DNA of 46,476 nucleotides from Mucilaginibacter polytrichastri (lineage in GTDB: Bacteria > Bacteroidota > Bacteroidia > Sphingobacteriales > Sphingobacteriaceae): NCBI RefSeq assembly GCF_001911425.1, contig NZ_MPPL01000001.1:640301-686776 (forward strand). Direction: 5' to 3'. Position numbers and translations under genes: made by a program. The notes under the pieces are model-generated. The model was given only the letters and a program-made list of their open reading frames with translations, searched no databases and was not told the DNA's origin. This document shows positions 9,986 through 18,506 of this stretch, in pieces. Numbering within the stretch: position 1 is the first letter of the stretch; each line of letters begins with the position of its first letter.

Positions 9986-10996
9986 TTAAGAAATTGCTCT
10001 TCGTCGGCTATAAAAATCAAAGATATAGTATATGATGTAAGAGGCTGCCAAAGATATTATAATCATTAACGGCACATTTAAAATGTTTAATTTTTTGAGA
10101 AAGTCAAATACACTGCAGTGTATTAAGTATAATGGATACGAGATATTTCCCAATAAATGAAACAACTTTTTTGTATTAATACTTAGCGCCGGTAAGCGAT
10201 GATTTAGTACTACGATGTAGAATACTCCTAATAAGCAGAGAGATGCAAATACATATATGACAACATCTGTTGCTATAAATTCATGAAATTTATGATGTTT
10301 TAATCGAAAAAGTAATTGTATCGTTACAGTAAGTAATATGTGTAATATAAATATACTAGCAATGACTTTTGAAAATAATTTGATTTGGCTTTGATGCGTG
10401 GCCAATCCGAAGCCTGCAATCCATATAAAGGATAGCAAAATTAAATTAATTCCGAATTTTGTTCCTGAGTAATACGGCCAATGGAATAAAGTCCGTCCAA
10501 GTGTATAGCCGCAATAGCAAATAAATGATGTTGCTATTAAATAAATCAGTAACTTATAACTTGCCTTTAATAGTAAAGGAGCAAAAGCATATAACCAGAC
10601 TTCTAAAGCCAGGCTCCATGCTGGTCCAACTAAAGAAGTTCCAATCAATACTTGATTCATGAAGACCAAGTTAATAAGAAGTACAATTATAAAGCTGCCG
10701 GAGAAATTAGGTGGTATGGTAATTAAGAGAAGAATAATGCTTGCTATATACACCGGATAAATCCGCTCAGCCCGTCTTAAAAAGTATGATTTTTTATTCT
10801 TTTGGATAGACTTTCCAATTGAAAAACCGCTTATCAGCAAAAAACCAAAGATGGCTTCAAAGGATCCAAATTTTGTATACCAGTTCAACAAACCAATGTC
10901 TGTGTATACTTTTAAATGACCTGATAATACAATGAAAGCTAATAAAAATCTTGTCAGGGATAAAAACTCCCAATTGTATTTCTTTTCGGTCATCAA
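9986..10996 (-). CDS. Acyltransferase family 3 membrane protein (OafA-like)
   Basis: This 336-residue protein has about ten hydrophobic segments. It opens with FLSLTRFLLAFIVLSGH, matching the acyltransferase-3 start in which the histidine is catalytic. The loop YFLRRAERIYPVYI at about residue 70 matches the family's R-x-x-R-x-x-P motif. Such proteins move acetyl or other acyl groups across the inner membrane onto sugars. Its place beside dTDP-rhamnose genes suggests polysaccharide O-acetylation. The gene is clearly more AT-rich than its neighbours, a sign of possible recent acquisition common for such decorating enzymes. The substrate is not known. Confidence 0.85.
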   Translation of the reverse strand: MMTEKKYNWEFLSLTRFLLAFIVLSGHLKVYTDIGLLNWYTKFGSFEAIFGFLLISGFSIGKSIQKNKKSYFLRRAERIYPVYIASIILLLITIPPNFSGSFIIVLLINLVFMNQVLIGTSLVGPAWSLALEVWLYAFAPLLLKASYKLLIYLIATSFICYCGYTLGRTLFHWPYYSGTKFGINLILLSFIWIAGFGLATHQSQIKLFSKVIASIFILHILLTVTIQLLFRLKHHKFHEFIATDVVIYVFASLCLLGVFYIVVLNHRLPALSINTKKLFHLLGNISYPLYLIHCSVFDFLKKLNILNVPLMIIISLAASYIIYYIFDFYSRRRAIS

Positions 10997-11290
10997 TTTT
11001 AATTAAGTACTCTAATATAGACATAATCATTAAAAATACCGTTAAAAGCTGTTTAGTTATTATTAATTAACTCAAGTTGTTATTTAGGCGTTATTTTATT
11101 TAGCGTAAAAGTAAAAAAGAATGCGGGTGATTTTAAATAACCAAACTTTAAAAGTAACAGCGTGAAGCTTTTTAAGGAATCCTGCTAGGTTAGGTGCTTA
11201 TTAAAAAATTAACTAATCGAAACAATAATGCGTCAGCCGCCTTAATGGGGAAAGAGTCTGCCATAAGCAGATCAACTTGAGATACTCAAA
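10997..11290. other. AT-rich intergenic spacer between divergent genes
   Basis: This 294-base spacer lies between the divergent acyltransferase (-) and PMM-like (+) genes and should hold both promoters. It is strongly AT-rich on the acyltransferase side. I see no convincing open frame, repeat or perfect promoter box. Confidence 0.4.
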
Positions 11291-12037
11291 ATGAAAAAAC
11301 TAATTGTATTTGACCTGGACGGTACACTTGCCGAAAGCAAAGCTGTCATAGATGCTGATATGGCCGTGTTATTTAGCAGTTTGCTGGATGTTGCACGGGT
11401 AGCTATTATATCTGGCGGCGATTGGCCCCAGTTTGATAAACAGATTATTGCTCATTTGCCCAAAAACGCCAAACTGGATAAGCTATCCATATTGCCTACC
11501 TGCGGTACCAAATTTTACCAATATGACCCGGCCGGCTGGAAGAAGCTTTACTCGGAAAATTTTACTGCTGATGAAAAAAGGAAGATTGTCGATTCGCTGA
11601 ACAAAGCGGTGGAGGAGTCGGGTTTTAAGGCAGAAAAGTTTTGGGGCGAACAAATTGAAGACCGGGAAAGTCAGATCACATTCTCTGCCCTTGGCCAGCA
11701 GGCCCCGCTTGAACCTAAGAAGGCCTGGGACCCTGATTTTGCCAAACGGAAAAAGATTAAAACAATACTGGACAAATCTATCCCCGAATTTGCCGTACAG
11801 TTGGGCGGGGCTACATCTATAGATATTACCAAGCCGGGCATTGATAAGGCTTACGGTATGTATAAGTTACGCGATGTACTTGGGGTTAGTATTGATGAGA
11901 TGCTGTTTATCGGCGATGCCCTTTTTGAAGGGGGAAACGACCACCCCGCGGCAACCACAGGTGCCAAGTGTATCCAAACCAAAGACCCGGAAGAAACTAA
12001 GCATTTGATTGATACGATTATTGCTTGCTTGCGGTAG
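11291..12037 (+). CDS. HAD-IIB phosphatase, phosphomannomutase-like
   Basis: This 248-residue HAD protein aligns by eye with the eukaryote-type phosphomannomutase family. It has FDLDGTLAESK (residues 6-16, nucleophile and acid aspartates), IISGGDWPQF, IEDRESQITFSALGQ (cap domain), then GGATSIDITKPGIDKAYG and FIGDALFEGGNDHPA (motif IV and substrate loop). PMM interconverts mannose 6-phosphate and mannose 1-phosphate, the precursor of GDP-mannose used by gmd at the other end of the locus. A generic sugar-phosphate phosphatase is possible, since no second polysaccharide gene follows it directly. Confidence 0.75.
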   Translation: MKKLIVFDLDGTLAESKAVIDADMAVLFSSLLDVARVAIISGGDWPQFDKQIIAHLPKNAKLDKLSILPTCGTKFYQYDPAGWKKLYSENFTADEKRKIVDSLNKAVEESGFKAEKFWGEQIEDRESQITFSALGQQAPLEPKKAWDPDFAKRKKIKTILDKSIPEFAVQLGGATSIDITKPGIDKAYGMYKLRDVLGVSIDEMLFIGDALFEGGNDHPAATTGAKCIQTKDPEETKHLIDTIIACLR

Positions 12038-12075
12038 GGGAGTTATTCTCTTCGCTGCCGCAAGCAAGCGCTTGT
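12023..12075. repeat. Nested inverted repeats spanning the end of the PMM-like gene
   Basis: Bases 12023-12034 and 12058-12069 are perfect 12-base reverse complements with a 23-base loop. The left arm lies inside the last codons of the HAD gene. The right arm overlaps a second 10-base palindrome, CAAGCGCTTG, at 12066-12075. No T-run follows, so it is not a classical intrinsic terminator, though it may still end or protect the transcript. Confidence 0.5.
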
Positions 12076-12171
12076 GGTCGTCGTCTAATTAAGCCAATGG
12101 CATGGTAGTGTACCACCAGCGGGACGCTTGCGGGAGCAAAGGAATAACAAATTATATTAATTGAGTTAAAC

Positions 12172-13080
12172 TTATTTATTCAAAAGCCGGTCGGCTAATT
12201 CAACTATATCATCCGTAATTGGATTGGCCCAAACTATCGTTTTGTCTTTATTAAACCAGGTGAGCTGGCGTTTGGCAAATTGCCGGGTATGTTGCTTAAT
12301 GAGTTCGATAGCGGTTTTCAGGTCTGTTCTGCCATCGAAGTAATCGAAAAGCTCGTTATAGCCGACCGTTTTTAAGGCGTTAGCCTCCCGGTAGGGGGTC
12401 AACCGTTCTGCTTCCTTAACCATGCCTTCGGCTATCATTATATCAACCCGTTCATTAATTCTGTTGTAGAGTTGTTCGCGTGGCATGCTTAACCCTATTT
12501 TAACGATGTTAAAAGGCCGCTGCCGGGTATTTGCGGTACGGTATGAGGAAAAGGGGTTACCTGTGCTTTCAAATACTTCTAAGGCCCTTATCAGGCGTTG
12601 TGGGTTATGGATGTCTACTTCCGCATAATATACAGGGTCTGCATTGGCTAATTTTTTCTGTAAAAAGGCGAGTCCCTTTTCTATAAGTTCATCATTAAGC
12701 CGTACCCTAATTTCGGGTGGTACGGTGGGCAGGTTATCAAAACCTTCGCAAATGGCTTTAATGTATAGCCCCGAGCCACCGGCTAAAATTACCGTATCAT
12801 GTGTTTTAAATAGTTCGTCAAGCAGTTTTAACCCTTCGGTTTCAAAATCGCCAACATTAAAGCTGTCGGTAATACTGTGCGAATTGATGAAGTAATGCGG
12901 CGCAGCTGCCAGTTCGGTAGGCGAGGGCTTGGCCGTACCGATAGACATTTCTCTGAAAAACTGCCTCGAGTCGGCAGACAGAATAGCAGTATTATAGTGC
13001 TGTGCTAAATTAATTGCAGCAGCCGTTTTGCCAACAGCAGTTGGGCCGGCTACTACAATTAAAGTTTTATTGCTATCCAT
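12172..13080 (-). CDS. miaA: tRNA dimethylallyltransferase
   Basis: This 302-residue enzyme transfers a dimethylallyl group to the N6 of adenosine 37 in tRNAs reading codons that start with U. The P-loop GPTAVGKT spans residues 12-19, followed by the DSRQFFREMSIGTAKP loop near 37 and GGSGLYIKAI near 101, all MiaA hallmarks. The C-terminal QLTWFNKD motif is also typical. Length is normal (300-315). It is the last gene of a minus-strand run that also encodes the CCA-adding enzyme and TsaC. Confidence 0.96.
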   Translation of the reverse strand: MDSNKTLIVVAGPTAVGKTAAAINLAQHYNTAILSADSRQFFREMSIGTAKPSPTELAAAPHYFINSHSITDSFNVGDFETEGLKLLDELFKTHDTVILAGGSGLYIKAICEGFDNLPTVPPEIRVRLNDELIEKGLAFLQKKLANADPVYYAEVDIHNPQRLIRALEVFESTGNPFSSYRTANTRQRPFNIVKIGLSMPREQLYNRINERVDIMIAEGMVKEAERLTPYREANALKTVGYNELFDYFDGRTDLKTAIELIKQHTRQFAKRQLTWFNKDKTIVWANPITDDIVELADRLLNK

Positions 13081-13121
13081 TTATGGGTTATAAATGAACA
13101 TGAGGTTCATTTACAGTTTAG

Positions 13122-13784
13122 TTAATAATCGTCGTGGCTGCCTTTGCGGCCACCACCAAATTCGTCGTCCTCGTCATTGTCAGAAAACTCACTGCCAAAT
13201 TCGTCCTCTTCTTCTTCGGCTACAGTTTCTTCTTCTTCGTCAATAGAACCCAATCCTAAACCGGTGTCTTTAACTTCAGAAAAATCTTCTGCATCCTCTG
13301 GGCTAAATTCCATTTCGTTCAGGAAATCAAAATCTTCATTGGTAGGCGGTATAACCGTTGTGCCCAATATATTACCAAATTGCTTAGGCGCTTCGCCTAC
13401 ACTTTTAAAAACACTTGGATAAACAACACCGGGTGCTTCGTTCAGGATCTTCACCAGTTCGACATGAAAATCAAACGGCCTGTCGAAATTAAAGGTGTAA
13501 TAAAACTTTTGATGTGGGTCATCAATAAAGTTGCTCAGTTTTGCGTTTTCCATCAGCGATACGCCACGACTGGCTTTACGCTCATTCGGTTTATAGGCAA
13601 TTTCTTCGCCCTTGGTCCACTGATCGTTACTTACATAAAATGAAGATGAGTAATCTGGATTATAGCCGGTAGCCTGGTGTATCGCGGTATGCAATTCTTC
13701 GAAAGTTTGGTTCGACTTTACGTCAATCTCTCTCGAAATATCATCATAATCTTCAAATGTAATCTTGAACCTATATATAGCCAT
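13122..13784 (-). CDS. pRiA4b ORF-3 family protein (IS1096 TnpR-passenger type)
   Basis: The best start is the ATG at 13784 (MAIYRFK), giving 220 residues; an upstream in-frame start at 13844 would overlap the preceding gene. The first 170 residues match the pRiA4b ORF-3 fold by pattern: 'FKITFEDYDDISREIDVKS', 'TFEELHTAIHQATGY', 'YSSSFYVSNDQW' and 'FYYTFNFDRPFDFHVELVKI'. The last 45 residues are a low-complexity Glu/Asp tail, beyond the usual domain. The family was named from plasmid and insertion-element passengers, but here it sits 40 bases after the CCA-adding gene and 41 bases before miaA, an operon position. Its molecular role is unknown. Confidence 0.8.
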   Translation of the reverse strand: MAIYRFKITFEDYDDISREIDVKSNQTFEELHTAIHQATGYNPDYSSSFYVSNDQWTKGEEIAYKPNERKASRGVSLMENAKLSNFIDDPHQKFYYTFNFDRPFDFHVELVKILNEAPGVVYPSVFKSVGEAPKQFGNILGTTVIPPTNEDFDFLNEMEFSPEDAEDFSEVKDTGLGLGSIDEEEETVAEEEEDEFGSEFSDNDEDDEFGGGRKGSHDDY

Positions 13785-13824
13785 TTTTTGTATTGTGGAT
13801 GTTTGCCAAAAATAATACTTTAAT

Positions 13825-15237
13825 TTAAAATGTGTTTGCCACAACTTTTAAGCCAATTTCTGTCCCTTTGGCAATTGTGAATGCAATAGCAGCCTCGCGT
13901 GTGTTGGCAATGTCGCCCTCAAGTATAGCTTCGCGGATCTGATTTTTAATAATACCAACTTCGCGTCCCTCCTTAATACCAAACAGTTGCATAATATCTG
14001 TACCTGTAATAGGGGGCTGCCAGTTGCGTACACGGTCGCGTTCTTCAACGTCTTTTAATTTTTGCTGAACCAGTTCAAAATTGTTGCGGTACTTCTTAAC
14101 CTTGTACTCATTTTTGGTGGTAACATCGGCTTTACAAAGCATCATGAGGCTCTCAGTATCGTCGCCTGCCTCAAAAAGCAGTCGCCTTACGGCCGAATCT
14201 GTAATTACATCCTGTGCCAGCACAATAGGGCGAAGGTGTAGTTGTACCAGCTTTTGCACCAGTTTCATGTGCTCGTTAAGTGGTAGTTTCAGTTGCGCGA
14301 AGATCTTGGGCACCATGCGTGCGCCGCGGTCTTCATGGCCATGAAAGGTCCAGCCGTGGCCGGGTTCAAAACGTTTGGTGGCAGGTTTGGCAATATCATG
14401 CAATATGGCAGCCCAGCGTAACCAAAGGTCGGCGGTATCTATGGTAATATTATCCAATACCTGCAGGGTATGGTAAAAGTTATCCTTGTGGCCCTTGCCG
14501 TTAATGTACTCTACACCGTACAGATTAGTCATCTGCGGAAAAATAATGTGCAGTAAACCGGTATCAAACAAGTAATTGAAACCGATAGAAGGTTTGGGCG
14601 AAAGGATGATCTTGTTCAGTTCGTCGGTAATCCGTTCCTGCGATACGATCTTGATCCGCTCTTTATTAAGCTTGATGGCTTCAATGGCATCTGCCGCAAT
14701 CTCGAAGTTTAATTGAGAAGCAAAGCGCACGGCCCGCATCATCCGCAGGGGGTCGTCAGAGAAAGTCTCAGCCGGGTCTAGCGGTGTACGGATCAGTTTA
14801 TTTTCCAGGTCAACAATGCCCTCAAAAGGGTCGATCAATTGGCCGAAATTATCAGGGTGCAGGGCAATAGCCAGTGCATTGATGGTAAAATCGCGGCGTT
14901 TCTGGTCATCGTCCAACGTGCCGTTTTCTACAATAGGCTTGCGCGAATCGGCACGGTATGATTCTTTACGGGCGCCTACAAATTCCACCTCTATATCGTG
15001 GTAGCGCAGCATGGCCGTACCAAAACTTTTAAAAACAGAAAGCTTTACTTTAAGCGCAGCGGCTACCTGTTCGGCAAAATCAATGCCGTTGCCCAGCACA
15101 ACAATGTCGATATCTTTTGACGAACGGCTTAAAAAAATATCGCGTACAAAACCACCAATAGCATATACCTGTAAGTTGCTTTTACCTGCAAGTTTAGAAA
15201 TAATAGAAAATACAGGATGTTTTAGATGGTTCTTCAT
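13825..15237 (-). CDS. cca: CCA tRNA nucleotidyltransferase with HD domain
   Basis: This 470-residue protein adds or repairs the 3' CCA end of tRNAs. The class II nucleotidyltransferase head has GGFVRD at 28-33 and the metal-binding DIDIV at 42-46, then RRDFTINALA near 114 and the RRAV-like MMRAVRFA near 167. A C-terminal HD phosphohydrolase domain is marked by AAILHDIAKP near 281. The poly(A) polymerase PcnB belongs to the same superfamily, but Bacteroidota proteins of this length with an HD domain are normally CCA enzymes. It sits between tsaC and the pRiA4b-type gene on one strand. Confidence 0.9.
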   Translation of the reverse strand: MKNHLKHPVFSIISKLAGKSNLQVYAIGGFVRDIFLSRSSKDIDIVVLGNGIDFAEQVAAALKVKLSVFKSFGTAMLRYHDIEVEFVGARKESYRADSRKPIVENGTLDDDQKRRDFTINALAIALHPDNFGQLIDPFEGIVDLENKLIRTPLDPAETFSDDPLRMMRAVRFASQLNFEIAADAIEAIKLNKERIKIVSQERITDELNKIILSPKPSIGFNYLFDTGLLHIIFPQMTNLYGVEYINGKGHKDNFYHTLQVLDNITIDTADLWLRWAAILHDIAKPATKRFEPGHGWTFHGHEDRGARMVPKIFAQLKLPLNEHMKLVQKLVQLHLRPIVLAQDVITDSAVRRLLFEAGDDTESLMMLCKADVTTKNEYKVKKYRNNFELVQQKLKDVEERDRVRNWQPPITGTDIMQLFGIKEGREVGIIKNQIREAILEGDIANTREAAIAFTIAKGTEIGLKVVANTF

Positions 15238-15303
15238 GCAAATACAATGGCAGCCCCTGCCGGTACAAATTTAGTGATTATAGATTTGCAATAACAGTGC
15301 AAA

Positions 15304-15870
15304 TTATCGGCGTAAAAACTCAAACTTGCCGCTTGGGTCTAAACGCATAATGGTTGAGGGGATGTTCTCGGCCATATTATGCTGGTCTACATCCACCACG
15401 TAATCAACCCCGTTAATAATATCCTCGCTGATAAAGCCAAAGTTTTTGGGCGACGGTTCTCCGCTGATGTTGGCCGAAGTTGATACCAATGGCCTGCGCA
15501 TCCGCTGGATAAGCTGCTGGCAAAAAGGGTGTTTGCTTACGCGCATACCAATGCTGCCATCGGCTGCAATTAAAGCAGGTGATATGCCTTTAGCACCCGG
15601 CATAACCAGGGTTAATGGGTTTTCTGCAAACTCTATCAAGTCATAAGCCAGTGCCGGTACTTCGTTTACATAGCGTTCCATCTGGTGGTCGGCATCCAGC
15701 AAAATGATCATGCTTTTGGCTTCGTCGCGCTGTTTAAGGGCGAAGATCTTTTGCACGGCTTCGGTATTGGTAGCATCGCAGCCTATGCCCCAAATGGTAT
15801 CGGTAGGGTATAAAATAATCCCACCATCCTGAATCACTTTTAAAGCTTTGGCTACTTCTTCTCTAAGCAT
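15304..15870 (-). CDS. tsaC: L-threonylcarbamoyladenylate synthase
   Basis: This 188-residue YrdC/Sua5-domain protein makes threonylcarbamoyl-AMP from threonine, bicarbonate and ATP for the t6A modification of adenosine 37 in ANN-decoding tRNAs. Visible hallmarks are GIILYPTDTIWGIGCDA (residues 16-32), KRDEAKSM-like KQRDEAKSM near 46, PLTLVMPG near 88 and STSANISGEPSP near 130. It is the short single-domain form. Its start overlaps the end of the upstream glycosyltransferase by 8 bases, implying coupled translation. Confidence 0.93.
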   Translation of the reverse strand: MLREEVAKALKVIQDGGIILYPTDTIWGIGCDATNTEAVQKIFALKQRDEAKSMIILLDADHQMERYVNEVPALAYDLIEFAENPLTLVMPGAKGISPALIAADGSIGMRVSKHPFCQQLIQRMRRPLVSTSANISGEPSPKNFGFISEDIINGVDYVVDVDQHNMAENIPSTIMRLDPSGKFEFLRR

Positions 15871-16975
15871 TGTTTAATACGTTTTTATATAATTCGGCAT
15901 GCCGGGCAGCCAGTTTATCATCGTCAAAGTTACGTGAATATACCAAACCTTTGGTAATCATGTTTTGGCGCAGGCTTTCATCGCCCAATACCTGCATTAT
16001 TAACCCCGCGAGTTGAAACTCATTATCGGGATCAGTATAAAGGCTATTGGGTCCGCCTGCTTCTTCCAGGCACGAGCCCGTGGCTGCAATAACAGGTACC
16101 CCCGCACACAAGGCTTCCAGCACGGGTATCCCAAAACCTTCGTACCGGGATGGATATATAAAGCAGGCCGCTTGCCGGTAAATGGCAAGTAGCTCATCAA
16201 ACTTTACGTTGTGTAAAAACAGGATCCGGTCGGCTAGTTGATGCTGGTTAATATAAGCCTTGACTTCTTCAAGGTAAGCCGTGGGTTTACCCACCACTAC
16301 CAGCTTAATATCCTGCACCTGGCCCAATGCTTTGACCAGTAATAGCAGGTTTTTACGCAATTCGATAGTACCTAAATTAAGTAAGTATTTATCGGGCAAA
16401 TTGTACTTGTTTTTTACTAATTCTTGCTGCTTTATACTTAATTCTGCTCTGAAAGAGGTATCACAGCTTTGATAGATCACCTCAATCTTTGTCGGATCAA
16501 CATTCAGCAATTCCACCAAATCATCTTTGGTTTTTTGGCTGATGGCAATAATGCGGTCGGCCACACGGCAGGCATAAATAAGCTTGGCTTTGTAAATGTA
16601 CCGGTTTATCCAACTAAAATATTGCGGAAAGCGCATGAAGATTAAATCATGCACGGTAACTACAGAGCGAATGCCAGAACGTTCGATACCAAAGGGTAAC
16701 TCATGACTAAGGCCATGGTAAAGTTCTACACCATCTCGCTTTAAATCGTTCAAAATGCCACTGCTGCGCCATCTCGAAGTCAGGAATTTGATTGCGGGAG
16801 TTTTAATCTGCGTAGCAGAATCGGGCGTGTAGAGGCCCGGTTTAAGCTTTGGTGTATAAAGCAGGTACTCATTTTCGGGCTGATACTTAACCAGGGCATT
16901 AATAAGCCACCTGCTGTAGTTGCCTAAGCCGGTACGGTTTAAAAAAGCTCGTTTAGCATCAAAGCCGATTTTCAT
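15863..16975 (-). CDS. Glycosyltransferase family 4 protein
   Basis: This 370-residue GT-B glycosyltransferase is cytoplasmic or peripheral to the membrane. It starts with MKIGFDAKRAFLNRTGLGNY, a common N terminus of retaining GT4 enzymes. The C-terminal donor site is PSRYEGFGIPVLEALCAGVPV near residue 275, with the E-x7-E pair. It contains DLIFMRFPQYF and LNLGTIELRKNL segments typical of mannosyltransferase-like members. Its 3' end overlaps tsaC by 8 bases although the functions seem unrelated. Donor sugar and acceptor are unknown. Confidence 0.88.
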   Translation of the reverse strand: MKIGFDAKRAFLNRTGLGNYSRWLINALVKYQPENEYLLYTPKLKPGLYTPDSATQIKTPAIKFLTSRWRSSGILNDLKRDGVELYHGLSHELPFGIERSGIRSVVTVHDLIFMRFPQYFSWINRYIYKAKLIYACRVADRIIAISQKTKDDLVELLNVDPTKIEVIYQSCDTSFRAELSIKQQELVKNKYNLPDKYLLNLGTIELRKNLLLLVKALGQVQDIKLVVVGKPTAYLEEVKAYINQHQLADRILFLHNVKFDELLAIYRQAACFIYPSRYEGFGIPVLEALCAGVPVIAATGSCLEEAGGPNSLYTDPDNEFQLAGLIMQVLGDESLRQNMITKGLVYSRNFDDDKLAARHAELYKNVLNNA

Positions 16976-16995
16976 ATTAGTATAGAAAATAGAAA

Positions 16996-17082
16996 CGTCA
17001 TTGCGAGGAGGTACGACAAAGCAATCCCCGACCTACAGAGCGGCTCTGCATGCCGGGGATTGCTTCGTTCCTCGCAATGACG
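16996..17082. repeat. REP/MITE-like palindromic intergenic repeat
   Basis: The outer 14 bases, CGTCATTGCGAGGA, reappear inverted at the right end of the 87-base element. Inner blocks AAGCAATCCCCG and its complement also pair, with an eight-base insertion GGTACGAC in the left arm and a central CAGAG/CTCTG stem. The whole would fold as a long cruciform. Sequences with CGTCATTGCGAGGA ends are known as scattered repeats in many bacterial genomes. It lies between the glycosyltransferase and dapD and may also act as a transcript end for dapD. Confidence 0.75.
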
Positions 17083-17106
17083 TTGTTAATTTAACTCAAA
17101 ACTAAT

Positions 17107-17925
17107 TTACACCGCTACATTATTCTCTCTCAATGCATCATTAAGGGAGGTTTTCTTATCGGTTGATTCTTTACGTTTCCCGATGATGAGGGCACATGGT
17201 ACCTGGTACTCACCTGCAGGGAATTTTTTGGTATATGAACCAGGTATAACTACCGAACGTGACGGTACATAACCTTTATATTCAACTGGCTCTTCGCCGG
17301 TAACATCAATAATTTTGGTAGAGGCAGTTAATACTACGTTTGCACCCAATACTACTTCGTTCTCTAAACGGATGCCTTCAACAACGATAGCGCGTGAACC
17401 CAGGAAACAGTTGTCGCCGATGATAACCGGGGCAGCCTGAACAGGCTCTAACACACCACCAATGCCAACACCGCCGCTTAAGTGTACATGCTTACCAACT
17501 TGCGCGCACGAACCTACGGTAGCCCAGGTATCAACCATGGTGCCTTCGCCTACATAAGCACCAATGTTTACGTACGATGGCATCATGATTACGCCTGGGG
17601 CCAAATAAGCACCATAACGTGCAATACCATGAGGTACAATGCGCACACCGGTTTTTTTGTAGTCGGTTTTTAGTTTCATTTTATCATGGAACACAAACGG
17701 ACCAACCTTAATCTCCTCCATTTTCATGATCGGGAAATACATCAGCACTGCTTTTTTAATCCATTCGTTAACATGCCAGCGGCCGGCTATACACTCGGCA
17801 ACACGGGCTTCACCTTTGTCGAGGCGCTCAATAATGGTTTCAATGGCATTAATATATTCGTTTTCACTTAGCAGGGCACGATCTTCCCAGGCTTGTTCAA
17901 TGAGTTCTTTTAAATCTAAATACAT
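17107..17925 (-). CDS. dapD: 2,3,4,5-tetrahydropyridine-2,6-dicarboxylate N-succinyltransferase
   Basis: This 272-residue enzyme succinylates tetrahydrodipicolinate in the lysine and meso-diaminopimelate pathway. An alpha-helical N-terminal domain of about 100 residues is followed by a left-handed beta-helix of hexapeptide repeats: 'GAYLAPGVIMMPSYVNIGAYV', then 'GSCAQVGKHVHLSGGVGIGG'. The segment GDNCFLGSRAIVVEG is typical of DapD. Length matches the E. coli type (274). It appears to be transcribed alone or from its own promoter, being separated from the next gene by a palindromic repeat. Confidence 0.95.
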   Translation of the reverse strand: MYLDLKELIEQAWEDRALLSENEYINAIETIIERLDKGEARVAECIAGRWHVNEWIKKAVLMYFPIMKMEEIKVGPFVFHDKMKLKTDYKKTGVRIVPHGIARYGAYLAPGVIMMPSYVNIGAYVGEGTMVDTWATVGSCAQVGKHVHLSGGVGIGGVLEPVQAAPVIIGDNCFLGSRAIVVEGIRLENEVVLGANVVLTASTKIIDVTGEEPVEYKGYVPSRSVVIPGSYTKKFPAGEYQVPCALIIGKRKESTDKKTSLNDALRENNVAV

Positions 17926-17979
17926 GATAAAAATTTTCGCAAAGTAAAGGTTTTTTGAGCAAAAACAGGGTCTAAAAAG

Positions 17980-18423
17980 CTATTTAACAGGTAACATTCC
18001 CTTTGGTGCATAGTTATATACAAAAAGTACAATTGCCACACAGATCACTAAAGAGATGATAAGCGGCTTCGTAATGCTTTTAGGGAAATAATCATCCTCG
18101 GGGAAATATTTGTTAAAAAAATATTCGGTTAGTATTGCAGCGCCGATACCATTAAAAATGATGGCAAAAGCGCTGGACTGTATGCCGATGTAGCTCATAA
18201 CCACACTGCCAATGAGGGTATACAATACCGAAAATATCAGCACAAGGTTGGCCTCTCTTTTATAACCGGCTTCCCGTAAATTGGTCATCAGTAGTACGCC
18301 TCCAAATATGGTAGAGAAAAATATAGAGAAACCCCAGATTGCCCTTTTGGAGTAGATCTCAATATCGTAATTATCATCCTCTTGAGGATTTTCTATGTAG
18401 TCGTCGTTTTCTTGTAATTCCAT
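17980..18423 (-). CDS. Small four-helix membrane protein, unknown function
   Basis: This 147-residue protein has a very acidic, Asp/Glu/Tyr-rich cytoplasmic N terminus (residues 1-23). Four hydrophobic segments follow at about 29-46, 59-79, 83-103 and 118-138, and it ends with a short basic tail. A pair of acidic residues with aromatic context (FPEDDYFP, near 107-114) sits between helices 3 and 4. I do not recognise the family. It lies 54 bases upstream of dapD on the same strand and is divergent from the S4 gene. Confidence 0.7.
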   Translation of the reverse strand: MELQENDDYIENPQEDDNYDIEIYSKRAIWGFSIFFSTIFGGVLLMTNLREAGYKREANLVLIFSVLYTLIGSVVMSYIGIQSSAFAIIFNGIGAAILTEYFFNKYFPEDDYFPKSITKPLIISLVICVAIVLFVYNYAPKGMLPVK

Positions 18424-18506
18424 TCTTGCAAATATAATTTAAAACAAACACTTGCTGCTGTCCAATTTATTTAGCCATTTTGCATTTTAGTTAAGTGATG
18501 TAATTT

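Noticed and set aside
13144..13422. Serine-rich plus-strand frame of 92 residues
   Set aside because: It is the mirror of the Glu/Asp-rich tail of the pRiA4b ORF-3 gene on the minus strand; runs of GAA/GAG codons read as serine on the other strand.
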